64,000 nucleotides of DNA from positions 1 through 64,000 of the forward strand of contig CAMKLO010000002.1 in NCBI GenBank assembly GCA_946413655.1. Reading direction: 5' to 3'. A program made the translations under genes and the position numbers. Shown here piece by piece: positions 8,422 through 16,404 of this stretch (position 1 is the first letter of the stretch; each line of letters starts with the position of its first letter). This DNA comes from an uncultured Fibrobacter sp. (GTDB taxonomy: Bacteria; Fibrobacterota; Fibrobacteria; Fibrobacterales; Fibrobacteraceae). Under the pieces are notes generated by a model, which saw only the letters and a list, made by a program, of their open reading frames with translations, did no database searches and was not told the DNA's origin.

Positions 8422-9183
8422 TTAGCGCGGGAGTGTCAAAATGTCGATGCCGTCCTTAGTTTTTACGACGGTATGTTCCCACTGGGCACTGAGGCTTCCG
8501 TCACGGGTCACGGCGGTCCAGCCGTCCCTGAGAGTCTTGGTGCCCGGGCGTCCGACATTGATCATCGGTTCGACGGTGAACACGTTGCCGACTTCGATGA
8601 ACGGGCAGCGTTCGTAGTTGCGGAAGTGATAGACGGTCGGTTCTTCGTGGAAGCCGCGGCCGATGCCGTGTCCGCAGTAGTCTTCGACGACGCTGAAGCC
8701 GTGTTCGTCGGCGATGTCCTGGATGGCGCAGCCGATGTCGTTCCAGTGAGCGCCTTGTTCGCCGGCAGCGCGGATGCCTTCTTCCATGCAGAACTTGGCG
8801 GTATCGACGAGTTCGCGGGCAATGTCCGAAACTTTGCCTACGCAGAACATGGCGGAGGTATCGCCGTGGTAGCCGGAGAGGATTGTCGTGATGTCGATGT
8901 TCACGATGTCGCCATCCTTGAGGATGGTGTTCGCGTTCGGGATGCCGTGGCAGACAACTTCGTTGAGACTGATGCAAGCGTAGCGTGGATAACCGTGGTA
9001 GCCCATGCAGGCAGAGATGCCCTTGTGCTGGCGAGTGTAGTCGCCGATGAATTCGTCGATTTCGAGGGTGGAGACGCCGGGCTTGCACATTTCGCCCGCA
9101 CGGATCAGCGTTTCGGCGGCGAGAGCGCCTGCGTCGCGAATCAATTCGATTTCTTTTGCGGATTTTACTTTGATCTTAGCCAT
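8422..9183 (-). CDS. map: Methionine aminopeptidase, type I
   Basis: This enzyme removes the initiator methionine from new proteins in the cytoplasm. The 253 residues match the usual type I length. The substrate histidine is H79 in CHGIP. The two-metal site is complete: D97 (NIDITT), D108 (YHGDTS), H172 (GHGIGRGFHEEP), E205 (TVEPM) and E236 (QWEH). It is followed by its own terminator, and a 184-base intergenic stretch with repeats separates it from the helicase gene upstream, so it is probably transcribed alone. Confidence 0.97.
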   Translation of the reverse strand: MAKIKVKSAKEIELIRDAGALAAETLIRAGEMCKPGVSTLEIDEFIGDYTRQHKGISACMGYHGYPRYACISLNEVVCHGIPNANTILKDGDIVNIDITTILSGYHGDTSAMFCVGKVSDIARELVDTAKFCMEEGIRAAGEQGAHWNDIGCAIQDIADEHGFSVVEDYCGHGIGRGFHEEPTVYHFRNYERCPFIEVGNVFTVEPMINVGRPGTKTLRDGWTAVTRDGSLSAQWEHTVVKTKDGIDILTLPR

Positions 9184-9367
9184 TTGAGGTTTTGAGCTCG
9201 CGCTTCGCGCTTTGGGGTCTGAGGTCGCTCGCGTTGCTCGCTTTGAGGTTTAAAAGTTAGAAGTAGGAAGTAGGCGGTAGGAAGTTTTATAATCGCGGCT
9301 GCGCCGCCAAATTATATCTCTCGTCTTTCGTCTATAGCCTGCCGCAGCAGGCGTTCTTTCGTCTAAA
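9184..9367. repeat. Intergenic repeat block (heptamers plus hairpin element)
   Basis: The block starts with GC-rich short inverted repeats (9196-9240, such as GCGCTTCGCGC). Four 7-bp units then follow (GTTAGAA, GTAGGAA, GTAGGCG, GTAGGAA; 9256-9283). A second element has TCTCGTC and TTTCGTC (9319-9332), a GCCTGC/GCAGGC hairpin (9337-9352) and a further TTTCGTC (9357-9363), and it ends just before the helicase stop codon. That second element recurs at 16356-16400 in the same position relative to argS. Confidence 0.7.
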
Positions 9368-10759
9368 TCACTTCCTCCATGCAAATTTATCTAACAGGTA
9401 CGCAAGTAGCATCTGGTCATCGGTGGTGCCGTTCGCAAGGTCCTTTACGAGTGGGAGCATGCGGCTGATGCGTTCGGTTGCTTTCTGGCCGCCGAAGTGC
9501 TTGCGGACTTCTTCGAGGCGGACCTTGGTGCGTTCGCTTACCTTCTTCGCAATGTCTTCGTTTGTCAGCGGATCCATCTTGATGAAGTTGATGCCGAAAT
9601 CGACTGCGGTCTGGCGGAGTTCGATTTCTTCGACGGGCGTGATGAGCGAGACACAAAGGCCGCTGCGGCCTGCACGAGCGGTACGTCCGCTGCGGTGCAC
9701 ATAGACTTCGTGGTCGGCAGGGTGGTCATAGACGAGAACGTGCGTCACGTGATCGACATCGATACCGCGTGCGGCAACGTCCGTGCAGATGAGAATTTTG
9801 AGTTTCTTGTCGCGGAAGGCGTTGAGCGTCTTTTCGCGGAGGCTCTGTGCCACATCACCGCTGAGGGCGCCGACTTCAAAGCCGTAGCCGGAAAGCACTT
9901 GTTCCAAGTAACTCACATCGCGTTTGTAGTTACAGAAAATCATGCAGCTTTCGGGATTGTAGTATTCCAGAACCTTGATGGTCATGGAATCCTTTTCCAT
10001 CACATCGCAGAGGTAGTAGCGGTGTTCGAGGTTGTTCGCGATGACCTTGTCGTAGCTGAGTGAAAGGAATTCGGCGCTCGGGCGCTGGAATTCGCGGGCG
10101 AGGCTCTTGACCGTCTGCGGAATTGTCGCGCTGTACATCGTGCAAGAGATGGCCTTCGGCAAGTACTTGCGGATTTTCTGCATGTCGGGGTAGAAACCCA
10201 TCGAGAGCATTTCGTCGGCTTCGTCAAGCACGAGGTCGCGGATGGAGAGCAAGTCGACATTACCGCGCTGGATGTGGTCCATGAGACGGCCCGGAGTAGC
10301 GACGATGACGTGGACACCTGCGCGGAGCGCCTTGATTTGCGGTTCGTAGTTCACGCCGCCAAAAATGGCGACGGACTTGATGCCGGTGCCCTTTGAAAGT
10401 TTTTCAAATTCTTCTTGCACCTGGATGCAGAGTTCTCGCGTCGGCACAAGGATTAGCGCCTGCGGATACGGATGGTCGCGGACGATGACCTGCAGAAGCG
10501 GGAGGGCGTATGCGCCGGTCTTTCCCGAACCGGTCTTCGATTGCACGAGCATATCGCGGGCGGCAAGCATGTAAGGAATGGATTTGCGCTGAACGGGCAT
10601 GAGCTCGGTCCAGCCGTGTTCCCGGAGAATTACCTTCTGCTCTTCGGGAAGCATGTCGAATGTATAGTCGGGGAGCTTGTTCTTTGGCTCGATTATTTTG
10701 ACAGGCGTTAAAAACGGATTGACTCTTTCTTTCGTTTCTTCTTTAATGTCTTCACTCAT
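9368..10759 (-). CDS. DEAD-box ATP-dependent RNA helicase
   Basis: A 463-residue cytoplasmic helicase that probably unwinds structured RNA in ribosome assembly, mRNA decay or cold adaptation. All core motifs are present: Q motif (GWTELMPVQ, 49-57), motif I SKTGSGKT (74-81), PTREL (106-110), TPGR (155-158), DEAD (179-182), SAT (210-212), and in the second RecA domain ARGIDV and HRSGRTARAG. The C-terminal extension is short (~75 residues) with no RGG or DbpA-type RNA-binding tail. It fits the CshA/RhlE-like group, but I cannot place it further. A run of heptamer repeats lies just upstream. Confidence 0.93.
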   Translation of the reverse strand: MSEDIKEETKERVNPFLTPVKIIEPKNKLPDYTFDMLPEEQKVILREHGWTELMPVQRKSIPYMLAARDMLVQSKTGSGKTGAYALPLLQVIVRDHPYPQALILVPTRELCIQVQEEFEKLSKGTGIKSVAIFGGVNYEPQIKALRAGVHVIVATPGRLMDHIQRGNVDLLSIRDLVLDEADEMLSMGFYPDMQKIRKYLPKAISCTMYSATIPQTVKSLAREFQRPSAEFLSLSYDKVIANNLEHRYYLCDVMEKDSMTIKVLEYYNPESCMIFCNYKRDVSYLEQVLSGYGFEVGALSGDVAQSLREKTLNAFRDKKLKILICTDVAARGIDVDHVTHVLVYDHPADHEVYVHRSGRTARAGRSGLCVSLITPVEEIELRQTAVDFGINFIKMDPLTNEDIAKKVSERTKVRLEEVRKHFGGQKATERISRMLPLVKDLANGTTDDQMLLAYLLDKFAWRK

Positions 10760-10786
10760 AGTGGTGGCAAAGATAGAAAAATGCTA

Positions 10787-10828
10787 GTAGGAAGTTTTTA
10801 GTTAAGAGTTCCAAGTTACTAGTTACTG
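10787..10828. repeat. 7-bp tandem repeat array, six units
   Basis: Six consecutive 7-base units all begin with GT: GTAGGAA, GTTTTTA, GTTAAGA, GTTCCAA, GTTACTA, GTTACTG. The units diverge in sequence but keep exact 7-base phase. Confidence 0.75.
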
Positions 10829-10870
10829 AGGATGCTTTGCAACACTTCGTCAAGAATGACTTTTTTCCTA

Positions 10871-10905
10871 ATAACTAGTAACTAATAACTAGTAACTAGT
10901 TACTA
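10871..10905. repeat. 7-bp tandem repeat array, five units
   Basis: Units ATAACTA, GTAACTA, ATAACTA, GTAACTA, GTTACTA run up to one base before the stop codon (10907-10909) of the downstream beta-barrel gene. It is the same family as the array at 32333-32416. Confidence 0.8.
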
Positions 10906-10906
10906 A

Positions 10907-12163
10907 TTACAGCGTCCAGTGGTATTCAAACCCGAGGCTGATAAAGCAATCGAGGGTGAATCTTCCGATGGTCGTGGCGGCGGCGCCTGCATCAGGGGAG
11001 GGGGCTTCGTAAAGGTCTCTGCCGCGGCTTGAAAGTCCCATGCGGAGATCGACACCGTAATGCTTCTTGAAGACGAACTGCCCGCCGATTCCAAGCAGGG
11101 CGCCCTTATAAACGTCCTCGAACTTGACACGGTACTGGTATGCTCTGGAAGGCGTCTTCACATCGCTTTTGTGTTCGATATCTTCGTTGTAGAACGTGTA
11201 TTGGAAACCAATAAAAGCTAGTGGTGTGATGGATAACCAAGGGTTGATAGGGTACGTTATGGAGAACAGCACGTTGAGCCCGATGTCGTGCTGTCCAAAG
11301 TTCCAATGGTCCAGTTCCTTATAGACTGTATCGGATTTGTCCGTTTTCATGTCGCGGTTGGAATAGCGGTACATGAATTCGATGCCGATAAATCCGTGCC
11401 AGGTGAGACCTGCGTAAAAACTTAGGAAGGCATCGTCATCTTCGATGAAGTTCCATAGGCTCACGGAGTCCTTGGTGATGCGGTAGTTTTTCACGCGGCT
11501 CCTGGTGTGGCTGCTTGTCCAGTTGTCCGGTGTGAGCGGGAAATGCGCCTGCGAGTAACCGATGCCCATGCCTGCCCAAAACTTTAAGTGGGGCACTTCT
11601 TTGTAGAGGTCGTCGGGTTCCGTTTGCTGCTTAAGTCGTTCTTCTTTGGTGAGCCGGCGTTTGGTGCGCTTGTCGAAGAACGTGGCGGCGATGTCGTCGC
11701 TGAGGGCGATTTTGTCGTTGTTTGCCCTGACGATGCCTGCGGCTTTGGGTTCCTGTGCCGTTTCATCAAAAATGGCAACTTGGATGTTTTTCCCTTGGGG
11801 GGCGAGGAATAGGACGATGTTGTCTTCGAGTGTTTGGAGTTTGGCCGCCATGCCGGGGTGTCTCACGCGCAAGTAGCTGGACGGCAAGCCTTTTTCAAGG
11901 TTGTTCGAGAGCCAAGTCCCATAACGTGTGGCAATGGAGTCGCGTTCCCATTCGCCGAGTTGCCTGCACTTGGGTTCCCCGATGCCGGTGTTGTTGCGGC
12001 GGAGCGAAAGGCAGAACTCGTTTGCGTTGACGGGGGCGTTTCCGTCTAGTGCCCATATTAGGATGGTGGCGTCTTTCCAAAGCGTAAAGCGCGAGTCGAA
12101 ATAAACTTCGGACGCACTAGCCCAGACAACGAGAACCATTAAAATTGCGAGGAGCTTTTTCAT
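10907..12163 (-). CDS. Exported protein with C-terminal outer-membrane beta-barrel
   Basis: A 418-residue protein with a signal peptide (residues 1-17, ending ASA before SEVYF). Residues ~20-190 form a soluble domain of unknown type. From ~195 (HLKFWAGMGIGYSQ) to the end, alternating aromatic/polar strands separated by turns end in FEYHWTL, as in small outer-membrane barrels. The start overlaps the stop of the upstream lipoprotein gene (ATGA, 12160-12163), so the two are translationally coupled and probably work together at the outer membrane. I do not recognise a named family. Confidence 0.75.
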   Translation of the reverse strand: MKKLLAILMVLVVWASASEVYFDSRFTLWKDATILIWALDGNAPVNANEFCLSLRRNNTGIGEPKCRQLGEWERDSIATRYGTWLSNNLEKGLPSSYLRVRHPGMAAKLQTLEDNIVLFLAPQGKNIQVAIFDETAQEPKAAGIVRANNDKIALSDDIAATFFDKRTKRRLTKEERLKQQTEPDDLYKEVPHLKFWAGMGIGYSQAHFPLTPDNWTSSHTRSRVKNYRITKDSVSLWNFIEDDDAFLSFYAGLTWHGFIGIEFMYRYSNRDMKTDKSDTVYKELDHWNFGQHDIGLNVLFSITYPINPWLSITPLAFIGFQYTFYNEDIEHKSDVKTPSRAYQYRVKFEDVYKGALLGIGGQFVFKKHYGVDLRMGLSSRGRDLYEAPSPDAGAAATTIGRFTLDCFISLGFEYHWTL

Positions 12164-12855
12164 TTTGAAACTCCTGCATAAAGGTTCTTGTGAATTTTCT
12201 GGACCGCCATCTGTATAAGATTTGTCAAGTTGTTTAGCTTGTATGTGGTAATCGGCTGCTGGATCTCTTCAACGGCGCTGAAAAGCGGACGCTGCTTTAA
12301 GTTGTCCCAAAGCGTATAAGAAAAGATGGCGCTGACATTGTCCGGTTTGCGGATGCCGCCGCTTTCGTTGTGGATAAGGGCGTAGTCAAAAAAGTTTTCG
12401 CGCTTCAAGTCCGTGCCGATGATAAATTCGTGCAAGATGAGTATGACGGGGGGAACGTTCCCAGCTGAATCCTTGAGGGACACCCCTTGTTCGGGAATGC
12501 GGCCCTTGATGAATATACGCTCGTCGAGCTTTAGACTTTCTTCGGGGGAATTTGCGTTCACCGAATCTGGAAGGATCAGGAGACTCCCATAAGTCTTGCG
12601 CATTTCGTTTTCAAAGATTTTTTTGCAATGACCGGTCGCTTTAATTTGGATGCTATCCTTCTCGATTTCTAGTCGCTTGGCGAACCAGGATGAACGAGTG
12701 ATGACAAATGCGTTTTCGATACCGGTAACGGCAATGCTGCCATGGGGCGCCTTGTTATAGGCCGGATGGCTCGCTGTCCAATGATAAGAATCTGCACACC
12801 CGGCGAGCATGCAGATTGCAAATCCGATGGAAAGTATCGACTTCTTGAACATCAT
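12160..12855 (-). CDS. Lipoprotein of unknown function
   Basis: A 231-residue protein with a lipoprotein signal ending in lipobox MLAGC (Cys ~20). The mature part has GSIAVTGIENAFVITRSSWF, a region with LILPDSVNAN, and then PVILILHEFIIGTDL and a predicted strand-rich end. The overall pattern resembles periplasmic lipoproteins with an anticodon-binding-like or GNA1162-like fold, but I cannot assign it. It is coupled by a 4-base overlap to the beta-barrel gene downstream and sits 27 bases after pyrE. Confidence 0.75.
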   Translation of the reverse strand: MMFKKSILSIGFAICMLAGCADSYHWTASHPAYNKAPHGSIAVTGIENAFVITRSSWFAKRLEIEKDSIQIKATGHCKKIFENEMRKTYGSLLILPDSVNANSPEESLKLDERIFIKGRIPEQGVSLKDSAGNVPPVILILHEFIIGTDLKRENFFDYALIHNESGGIRKPDNVSAIFSYTLWDNLKQRPLFSAVEEIQQPITTYKLNNLTNLIQMAVQKIHKNLYAGVSK

Positions 12856-12882
12856 TTGCTATGGCTTGTTTTATGGCGGAAA

Positions 12883-13554
12883 TTAGACCGCACCCCATTT
12901 TTCGCGGTAGGCGTAGACTCGGTCAAGGATTCCTTCGGGGGCATTGATTGCCTTGCGGTTTTCTTCGCTTTCGAGGAATGCGATGATGTCGTTGATGTTC
13001 ACGATGGAATGGGCTTCGATGCCGTATTCGTCCTGAACTGTCTGCAACGCGGACTTGCCGTTTTCAAGTTTTTCCTTGCGGTCAACAGAAATAAGGAGAC
13101 CGATGACGTTTGCATTTTCGATTTTCGAAAGCGCCTGCATCGTCTCGTTCACGGAAGTGCCTGCAGTAATCACGTCTTCGATGATGACGACATTCGTCTT
13201 TTCGGAATACTTGTAACCGACAAGGGAACCGCCTTCGCCGTGATCCTTGACTTCTTTTCTGTTGTATGTAAACGTAAGGTTCTTGGCGTAGAGGTCCGAA
13301 AGTTTCATTGCTGTAGCCGCACAGAGGGGAATGCCTTTGTAGGCTGGTCCGTAGAGATTCTGGGCCTTGTCTGCAAAGTGCTGCATGAAAGCCGCTGCGT
13401 AAAATTCAGCGAGCTTCGAAAGGGACGCGCCTGTGCGGAACTCTCCGGTGTTGATAAAGTAAGGTGTTTCGCGACCGCTCTTGGTGACGAAGTTGCCAAA
13501 TTTGAGTGCACCGGATTCTACGAGAAAGTGTACGAAAATATCTGTATTATTCAT
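12883..13554 (-). CDS. pyrE: Orotate phosphoribosyltransferase
   Basis: This enzyme converts orotate and PRPP to orotidine monophosphate in de novo pyrimidine synthesis. The 223 residues carry the PRPP-binding loop VVIIEDVITAGTS (~121-133), the N-terminal GALKFGNFVTKSGRETPYFIN segment typical of OPRTase, and YGPAYKGIPL (~68-77). It lies 9 bases after a small membrane-protein gene and in the same run as purU, so nucleotide and one-carbon genes are probably co-expressed. Confidence 0.95.
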   Translation of the reverse strand: MNNTDIFVHFLVESGALKFGNFVTKSGRETPYFINTGEFRTGASLSKLAEFYAAAFMQHFADKAQNLYGPAYKGIPLCAATAMKLSDLYAKNLTFTYNRKEVKDHGEGGSLVGYKYSEKTNVVIIEDVITAGTSVNETMQALSKIENANVIGLLISVDRKEKLENGKSALQTVQDEYGIEAHSIVNINDIIAFLESEENRKAINAPEGILDRVYAYREKWGAV

Positions 13555-13563
13555 TGAAAAGTC

Positions 13564-14163
13564 CTAAGCTTTGGCTCCGATGAGGAGGGTGATAACTTCA
13601 GAGATGATATTGTATTCGGTGATGAACTGGATGGCGAACATAGCGACCAGGCAGATGACGCAAAGCACCAAATACCAGTGGAAGGATTTTTCGAAACCCT
13701 TGATCTTCATCTTGAAGAGAAGCCAAACGATAAAGCTCAAAATCGCGCTAAAGACCCATGCGGCAGACGTGGTCAATGGGGCAATGCGGCTTACTGCGAA
13801 TGTAATCGTGATTCCCGGCATAAAGAAGAATGCAAAGCTCAATACGACAAGCAGCGCAAATCCGACGTAGTAGGCCAGTCCGCGGTCTTTTTTGACAATG
13901 ACTTGGGAACCGATGGTGGTCTGTTCTTCTTCGCCGGTCATCGGGTTGACGAATGTCTCGGGCTTGAACTTCTTGTATGGCGAGTTCGATTTTTCTTCTT
14001 TGGGTTTCCCAGCCGAAATGACTTCGCCGGTCATCGGGTTGATGAGTTCCTTGTCGGACGGAATTGTTTCGGTGTTGGTCTGAGTGACTTCAGTCGTAGT
14101 TTCGTTGTTGGCCGAGACTGCTGGTTCCTGAGTGGTAGCATTGTTCTGGATTTCTTCGGACAT
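13564..14163 (-). CDS. Membrane protein with duplicated NPMTGE motif
   Basis: A 199-residue protein of unknown function. The first ~45 residues are rich in Asn, Thr and Glu. NPMTGE occurs twice (residues ~42 and ~73), separated by a basic stretch. Three hydrophobic segments follow (~98-122, 128-148, 160-190). A strong ribosome binding site (AGGAG, 6 bases before ATG) supports the start. The repeated NPMTGE may be a short cytoplasmic docking or zinc-ribbon-like remnant, but that is only a guess. It sits between purU and pyrE with 9-base gaps. Confidence 0.7.
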   Translation of the reverse strand: MSEEIQNNATTQEPAVSANNETTTEVTQTNTETIPSDKELINPMTGEVISAGKPKEEKSNSPYKKFKPETFVNPMTGEEEQTTIGSQVIVKKDRGLAYYVGFALLVVLSFAFFFMPGITITFAVSRIAPLTTSAAWVFSAILSFIVWLLFKMKIKGFEKSFHWYLVLCVICLVAMFAIQFITEYNIISEVITLLIGAKA

Positions 14164-14172
14164 GTTCTACTC

Positions 14173-15018
14173 CTAGAGGATGAATGTTCTGCCTGCATAG
14201 ACGAAAACGCGGTGTTCCAGCCACAACTTGAGCGCAGCGGACAGGGTGCGTTTTTCGATATCTTTTCCGAGTTCCACGAGTTCGTCGATGCTTGCTGTTT
14301 CGGGCACGCGTTGGATGTCCTGGCAAATAATCGGACCCTGATCGAGGTCTTCTGTGGCAAAGTGCGCTGTGGCTCCGATAATCTTTACGCCCTTGTGCCA
14401 CGCCTGGTGGTAGGGTTTTGCGCCTTTGAATGCCGGCAGGAACCCGTGGTGGATATTGATAATGCGGTACTTGAATTCTTCGGTGAAGGATTCGCTCAAA
14501 ATCTGCATGTAGCGGGCGAGAACCACGGTATCGGTTTTTGTTTCGGCGATGATTTCGCGGAAGCGGTTCTCGGGAATGCTCTTGTCGGGGTTGGACGGCA
14601 CATAGTAGAACGGCACGCCGAAGGTTCCGCCCACGGGACCAAGATCGGGGTGGTTACCGACGATGCAGCTGAATTCACAAGGAAGGTCTCCGTCGCGGTG
14701 TTTGAGCAAGAGGTCGTAAAGGCAGTGGTCTGTTTTGGAGACGAATATGGCAACGCGTTCCGTCTTGGTGGTGTCGAACAGTTTCCAGTTTAACTGCAAG
14801 TGCGGTGCGATGGTTTCGAGGTGTCTTTTGACTTCGGGAATGCCATCTTGTTCGATGTCGAACACGGCGCGTAGAAAAAACGTTTCAATATCTTTAGCGG
14901 TGTGCTGCTGGAGGTCGATAATGTTCGCTCCGGCTTTGGCAAGAACTTGCGTTGTGCCTGCAATAAGCCCTTTTTGGTCGGGACAGTGTATTTGAAGAAT
15001 GTAACGAGTCATAGACAT
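14173..15018 (-). CDS. purU: Formyltetrahydrofolate deformylase
   Basis: This enzyme hydrolyses 10-formyl-THF to formate and THF, balancing one-carbon pools and supplying formate for purine synthesis. The 281 residues comprise an N-terminal ACT domain (ILQIHCPDQKGLIAGTTQVLAK) and a formyltransferase domain with NIHHGFLPAFKGAKPYHQA and the catalytic aspartate in DLDQGPII. Start codons at 15018 and 15012 are both possible. The upstream sequence (AATATTGTAG ending right at the ATG) has no Shine-Dalgarno and may give a nearly leaderless mRNA. Confidence 0.94.
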   Translation of the reverse strand: MSMTRYILQIHCPDQKGLIAGTTQVLAKAGANIIDLQQHTAKDIETFFLRAVFDIEQDGIPEVKRHLETIAPHLQLNWKLFDTTKTERVAIFVSKTDHCLYDLLLKHRDGDLPCEFSCIVGNHPDLGPVGGTFGVPFYYVPSNPDKSIPENRFREIIAETKTDTVVLARYMQILSESFTEEFKYRIINIHHGFLPAFKGAKPYHQAWHKGVKIIGATAHFATEDLDQGPIICQDIQRVPETASIDELVELGKDIEKRTLSAALKLWLEHRVFVYAGRTFIL

Positions 15019-15069
15019 ACTACAATATTAAAAAAATTGGGACATTCCACCAAATATTCTTATCAAATA

Positions 15070-15087
15070 TTTTGTATTATTATAGAT
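15070..15087 (+). promoter_or_regulatory. Promoter-like element of the FISUMP gene
   Basis: TTTTGTATTATTATAGAT lies about 60 bases before the FISUMP gene start. It resembles the TTTTGTATT elements before other genes here. A ribosome binding site (AAAGGA) lies 8 bases before the ATG. Confidence 0.4.
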
Positions 15088-15142
15088 AAATAATAACTAA
15101 CATTACAACATTCTTAGAAAGTAATAAAAAAAGGATGATTCT

Positions 15143-16264
15143 ATGGAGCGAATGAAATTATTCAAATTGGGGATTACCTCTGTGCTTGTGATGTCTGTAG
15201 CACAGGTATTCGCTGTTCCTCCCAAAACGTGGGATGCCATTTTTAACGCCGAAGGACAGGGCGAATATTCTGCCGCCAAGATTGATGGAAACATTCGCTT
15301 TGGCGAATACACCCATTACAAAAGTGTTTTGCCAGTATCCTTCCGCGTGCTTGACGACAAGTTCGATTTTTCTGTTGCTGGTAATATGACTGTTCCTGCA
15401 AAGATGGTCGAAAGCAAGGGCTTTTATGATAATTGCCGCAATACCATGGAAGCATGGATTTCGTATTTTGATAAGCCGCGTCAATTTGGTGACGAAACCC
15501 TTATCCTCAATATCGCAGGCGTTGACTTGGCTTGCGGTAATGACTTGTTCAACGTCCATGATTTACGTATAAAGTTTACAAATCCGCAGGCCCAGAAACT
15601 TTGGGTTGCCGATTTTGAAGGTCGGCAGAAATACAAGCGCGAACAGCTCTCGGAATTTCGCAAGGCCGAGCAGGAACACCGCGCTGAAATCCGCGACAAG
15701 TCAACATCCTTTACGGATCCGCGTGACGGGCAAGTTTATCGAATCATCAAGGTGGAAGGCCGTGAATGGTTTGCTCAGAACGTGAACTATGATGTTCCGG
15801 GACACTCCTGGTGCTACGAAGACAAGGATTCCTACTGCGTCCGTAGCGGTCGTTTGTATGACCTGGAAGGCGCCCGCAAGGCTTGCCCGGAAGGCTGGCA
15901 CTTGCCGCGTGACCGCGAATGGTCCGATATGCTGAAGGGACTTACGGGTTGCTATGATGGAGTTGACAAGTGCGGTAACTTTGCCACCAAGATGAAAGCC
16001 ACGACGGGTTGGCAGGGCGGTGGCGGTACCGACGAATATGGTTTTACCATTTTCTCTTCGGGCTATCGCAAGGTGCTTGGCAAATCAACAATTCGCTATG
16101 AAGACATGGGTGAATACGCTGGCTTCTGGAGTGCTCAGAATGGCCGCAACGAAACGATTTGGCTCTGGGCCATGGGCCGCATGAGCGATCAGATGGTTCG
16201 CCAGCTCGTTCCCGCAACAGCTAGGAATAACGGCTACTCCGTCCGCTGCATTAACGGAAACTAG
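15143..16264 (+). CDS. Secreted FISUMP-domain protein
   Basis: A 373-residue exported protein. A signal peptide covers residues 1-~24 (cleavage near VFA-VPP). Residues ~25-185 are an uncharacterised domain. Residues ~190-373 form the Fibrobacter succinogenes major paralogous (FISUMP) domain: FTDPRDGQVYRIIKVEGREWFAQN, CYED, GRLYDLEGARKACPEGWHLP, EWSDML, GTDEYGFTIFSSGYR, FWSAQ and YSVRCING. The domain is related to C-lectin-like fibrobacter/bacteroidete repeats; its ligand is unknown. Paired cysteines in the domain suggest disulphides outside the cytoplasm. It is the only plus-strand gene in this part of the window and ends at a shared bidirectional terminator. Confidence 0.93.
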   Translation: MERMKLFKLGITSVLVMSVAQVFAVPPKTWDAIFNAEGQGEYSAAKIDGNIRFGEYTHYKSVLPVSFRVLDDKFDFSVAGNMTVPAKMVESKGFYDNCRNTMEAWISYFDKPRQFGDETLILNIAGVDLACGNDLFNVHDLRIKFTNPQAQKLWVADFEGRQKYKREQLSEFRKAEQEHRAEIRDKSTSFTDPRDGQVYRIIKVEGREWFAQNVNYDVPGHSWCYEDKDSYCVRSGRLYDLEGARKACPEGWHLPRDREWSDMLKGLTGCYDGVDKCGNFATKMKATTGWQGGGGTDEYGFTIFSSGYRKVLGKSTIRYEDMGEYAGFWSAQNGRNETIWLWAMGRMSDQMVRQLVPATARNNGYSVRCINGN

Positions 16265-16268
16265 TTTA

Positions 16269-16296
16269 GACGAAAGACGAGAGACTAGAGACGAGA
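16269..16296. repeat. 7-bp tandem repeat, four units
   Basis: The units are GACGAAA, GACGAGA, GACTAGA, GACGAGA, beginning five bases after the FISUMP stop codon. It has the same 7-base phase as the other intergenic arrays but a different unit sequence. Confidence 0.8.
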
Positions 16297-16318
16297 GATT
16301 TTTTAGTCTAGCATTTAC

Positions 16319-16353
16319 GAAAAAAGCAAGAACATTCATGTTCTTGCTTTTTT
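16319..16353. terminator. Bidirectional terminator between FISUMP gene and argS
   Basis: A 9-bp stem, GCAAGAACA / TGTTCTTGC, with loop TTCA is flanked by an A-run on the left and a T-run on the right, so it can stop transcription from both converging genes. Confidence 0.88.
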
Positions 16354-16355
16354 AC

Positions 16356-16400
16356 TTTCGTCTTTCGTCTGTAGCCCGCCGTGGCGGGCGTTCTCTCGTC
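16356..16400. repeat. TTTCGTC / hairpin element, second copy
   Basis: Two TTTCGTC units (16356-16369), TGTAGCC, a GCCCGCC/GGCGGGC hairpin (16374-16389) and TCTCGTC (16394-16400). The same element occurs at 9319-9363 with compensatory stem changes (GCCTGC/GCAGGC). Both copies end four to five bases before a minus-strand stop codon. Confidence 0.75.
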
Positions 16401-16404
16401 TAAA

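Noticed and set aside
8419..9195. 258-codon open frame antisense to map
   Set aside because: Shadow of the map gene, which has all metal ligands.
10861..10910. CRISPR-like direct repeats
   Set aside because: Units are 7 bases with no unique spacers and no cas genes nearby; this is a simple tandem array.
12742..14793. Long plus-strand frames (12742-13557, 13678-14793) antisense to pyrE and purU
   Set aside because: Both real genes have clear catalytic motifs on the minus strand; the plus frames span several gene borders without domains.
16335..16338. Possible small gene in the 16265-16404 spacer
   Set aside because: The spacer is made of heptamers, a terminator and a hairpin element; no frame with a ribosome binding site.
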